A stretch of DNA of 64,000 nucleotides. Origin: Candidatus Pelagibacter giovannonii. GTDB lineage: Bacteria > Pseudomonadota > Alphaproteobacteria > Pelagibacterales > Pelagibacteraceae. The stretch is from assembly GCF_012276695.1 (NCBI RefSeq), contig NZ_CP038852.1:1240001-1304000 (forward strand), written 5' to 3'. The position numbers and the translations under genes were made by a program. The notes below the pieces were generated by a model. It was not told where the DNA came from. It did not search any database and saw only the letters and a program-made list of their open reading frames with translations. Every line of letters begins with the position of its first letter. Position 1 is the first letter of the stretch. Below, in pieces: positions 63,561 through 64,000 of the stretch.

Positions 63561-64000
63561 ATGCCTAGAGAAGCAATGGATTATGATGTGGTAATCGTTG
63601 GAGGTGGTCCTTCAGGATTATCTACGGCAATTAAGCTTAAACAATTAGATCCAGAATTAAATGTATGTTTACTTGAAAAAGCTTCAGAAATTGGTGCGCA
63701 TATTCTAAGTGGTAATGTGTTTGAAACTAGAGCGTTAGACGAACTATTACCAAACTGGAAAGAACTTAATTCACCGATTAAAACTAAGGTATCTAAAGAA
63801 AAATTCTTATTTTTAGGAAAATCAAAATCATTAAGTTGGCCAACATGGCTACTTCCATCAGTTCAACAAAATCACAATAACTACATAATCAGTTTAGCAA
63901 ACTTATGTAGATGGTTAGCAGAACAAGCTGAAGCTTTAGGTGTTGAGATATTTCCAGGTTTTCCTGCAAGTGAAATTTTGTACAATGAAGATGGATCTGT
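63561..64000 (+). CDS. etfD: ETF:ubiquinone oxidoreductase, 3' end beyond window
   Basis: The frame opens at ATG 63561 (MPREAMDYDVVIVGGGPSGLSTAIKLKQL) and stays open to the last base, so only about the first 146 residues are seen. GGGPSGLS is the FAD motif; EIGAHILSGNVFETRALDELLP and NNYIISLANLCRWLAEQAEALGVEIFPGFPA are hallmark segments of ETF-QO. It delivers electrons from EtfAB to the quinone pool. The 4Fe-4S part and the end lie outside the window. Confidence 0.95.
   Translation, partial: MPREAMDYDVVIVGGGPSGLSTAIKLKQLDPELNVCLLEKASEIGAHILSGNVFETRALDELLPNWKELNSPIKTKVSKEKFLFLGKSKSLSWPTWLLPSVQQNHNNYIISLANLCRWLAEQAEALGVEIFPGFPASEILYNEDGS

Noticed and set aside
1..64000. Prophage, IS elements, CRISPR, tRNA or rRNA
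   Set aside because: No integrase, transposase, terminal repeat, direct repeat array or RNA gene signature was found on reading both strands.

Overview
The window is about 70% AT and very densely packed: overlaps of 1-20 bp and gaps of a few bases are the norm, and I see no IS element, phage gene, CRISPR array, rRNA or tRNA. Together with its gene content (GcvT-fold demethylases, type III glutamine synthetases next to split glutamate-synthase-like subunits, a TMAO-type ABC transporter, streamlined regulation) this points to a SAR11-clade marine alphaproteobacterium, Candidatus Pelagibacter or a close relative. That assignment is inference from gene content and style, not from a marker gene.

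Layout. 1-7 kb, mostly + strand: end of a LysE-type exporter, aconitase, a YfgM-like/BamB-like envelope pair, a small cupin-like protein, a ZapE-type ATPase and YjbQ. 7-14 kb, - strand: one apparent operon reading a 50-aa micro-ORF, mgsA, mgsB, mgsC, gmaS, a diaminopropionate ammonia-lyase-like gene and photolyase. 14-21 kb, - strand: ammonium transporter plus a small membrane protein (closed by a good terminator), then a second, paralogous set (unknown 133-aa protein, FMN glutamate synthase-like, GXGXG, class II amidotransferase, GlnT-type glutamine synthetase), then a FAD oxidase. 22.5-32.5 kb: MarR-like regulator, tdm (TMAO demethylase), tmoX, three small envelope proteins, tmoW, tmoV, tmm. 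32.5-37.4 kb: a GpsA-like dehydrogenase, iron alcohol dehydrogenase, class I amidotransferase, and formate-THF ligase. 37.5-42.6 kb: four-subunit N-methylglutamate dehydrogenase/sarcosine oxidase (mgdABCD). 42.6-48.7 kb: EamA transporter, lipoprotein, cupin/racemase operon, hydrolase, cold-shock protein, GNAT, purK, purE. 48.8-52.2 kb: an uncharacterised operon of M19-like protein, 550-aa unknown, DUF3726-like protein and a Cys-rich 56-aa protein. 52.2-55 kb: Yip1-like protein, a DmdA-like demethylase and a MetF-like protein. 55-64 kb: Rieske oxygenase, small kinase and nucleotidyltransferase, enoyl-CoA hydratase, CoA-binding protein, flavodoxin-fold reductase, dimethylglycine dehydrogenase-like protein, etfB, etfA and the start of ETF:ubiquinone oxidoreductase.

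How it fits together. The centre of the window is a nearly complete methylated-amine catabolic island: TMAO import (TmoXWV), TMA oxidation (Tmm), TMAO demethylation (Tdm), and the indirect N-methylglutamate route for monomethylamine (GmaS, MgsABC, MgdABCD), with methyl carbon entering the tetrahydrofolate pool (Fhs, MetF-like, several GcvT-fold proteins) and nitrogen entering glutamate/ammonium. The right end adds a Rieske/DMGDH/ETF route for betaine-type methyl groups, feeding electrons to quinone. The step dimethylamine to monomethylamine is not visible here. A shared near-palindrome, TTGCTTAAATAAGCA, lies upstream of both the ammonium transporter and the FAD oxidase and may be the operator of a common regulator.
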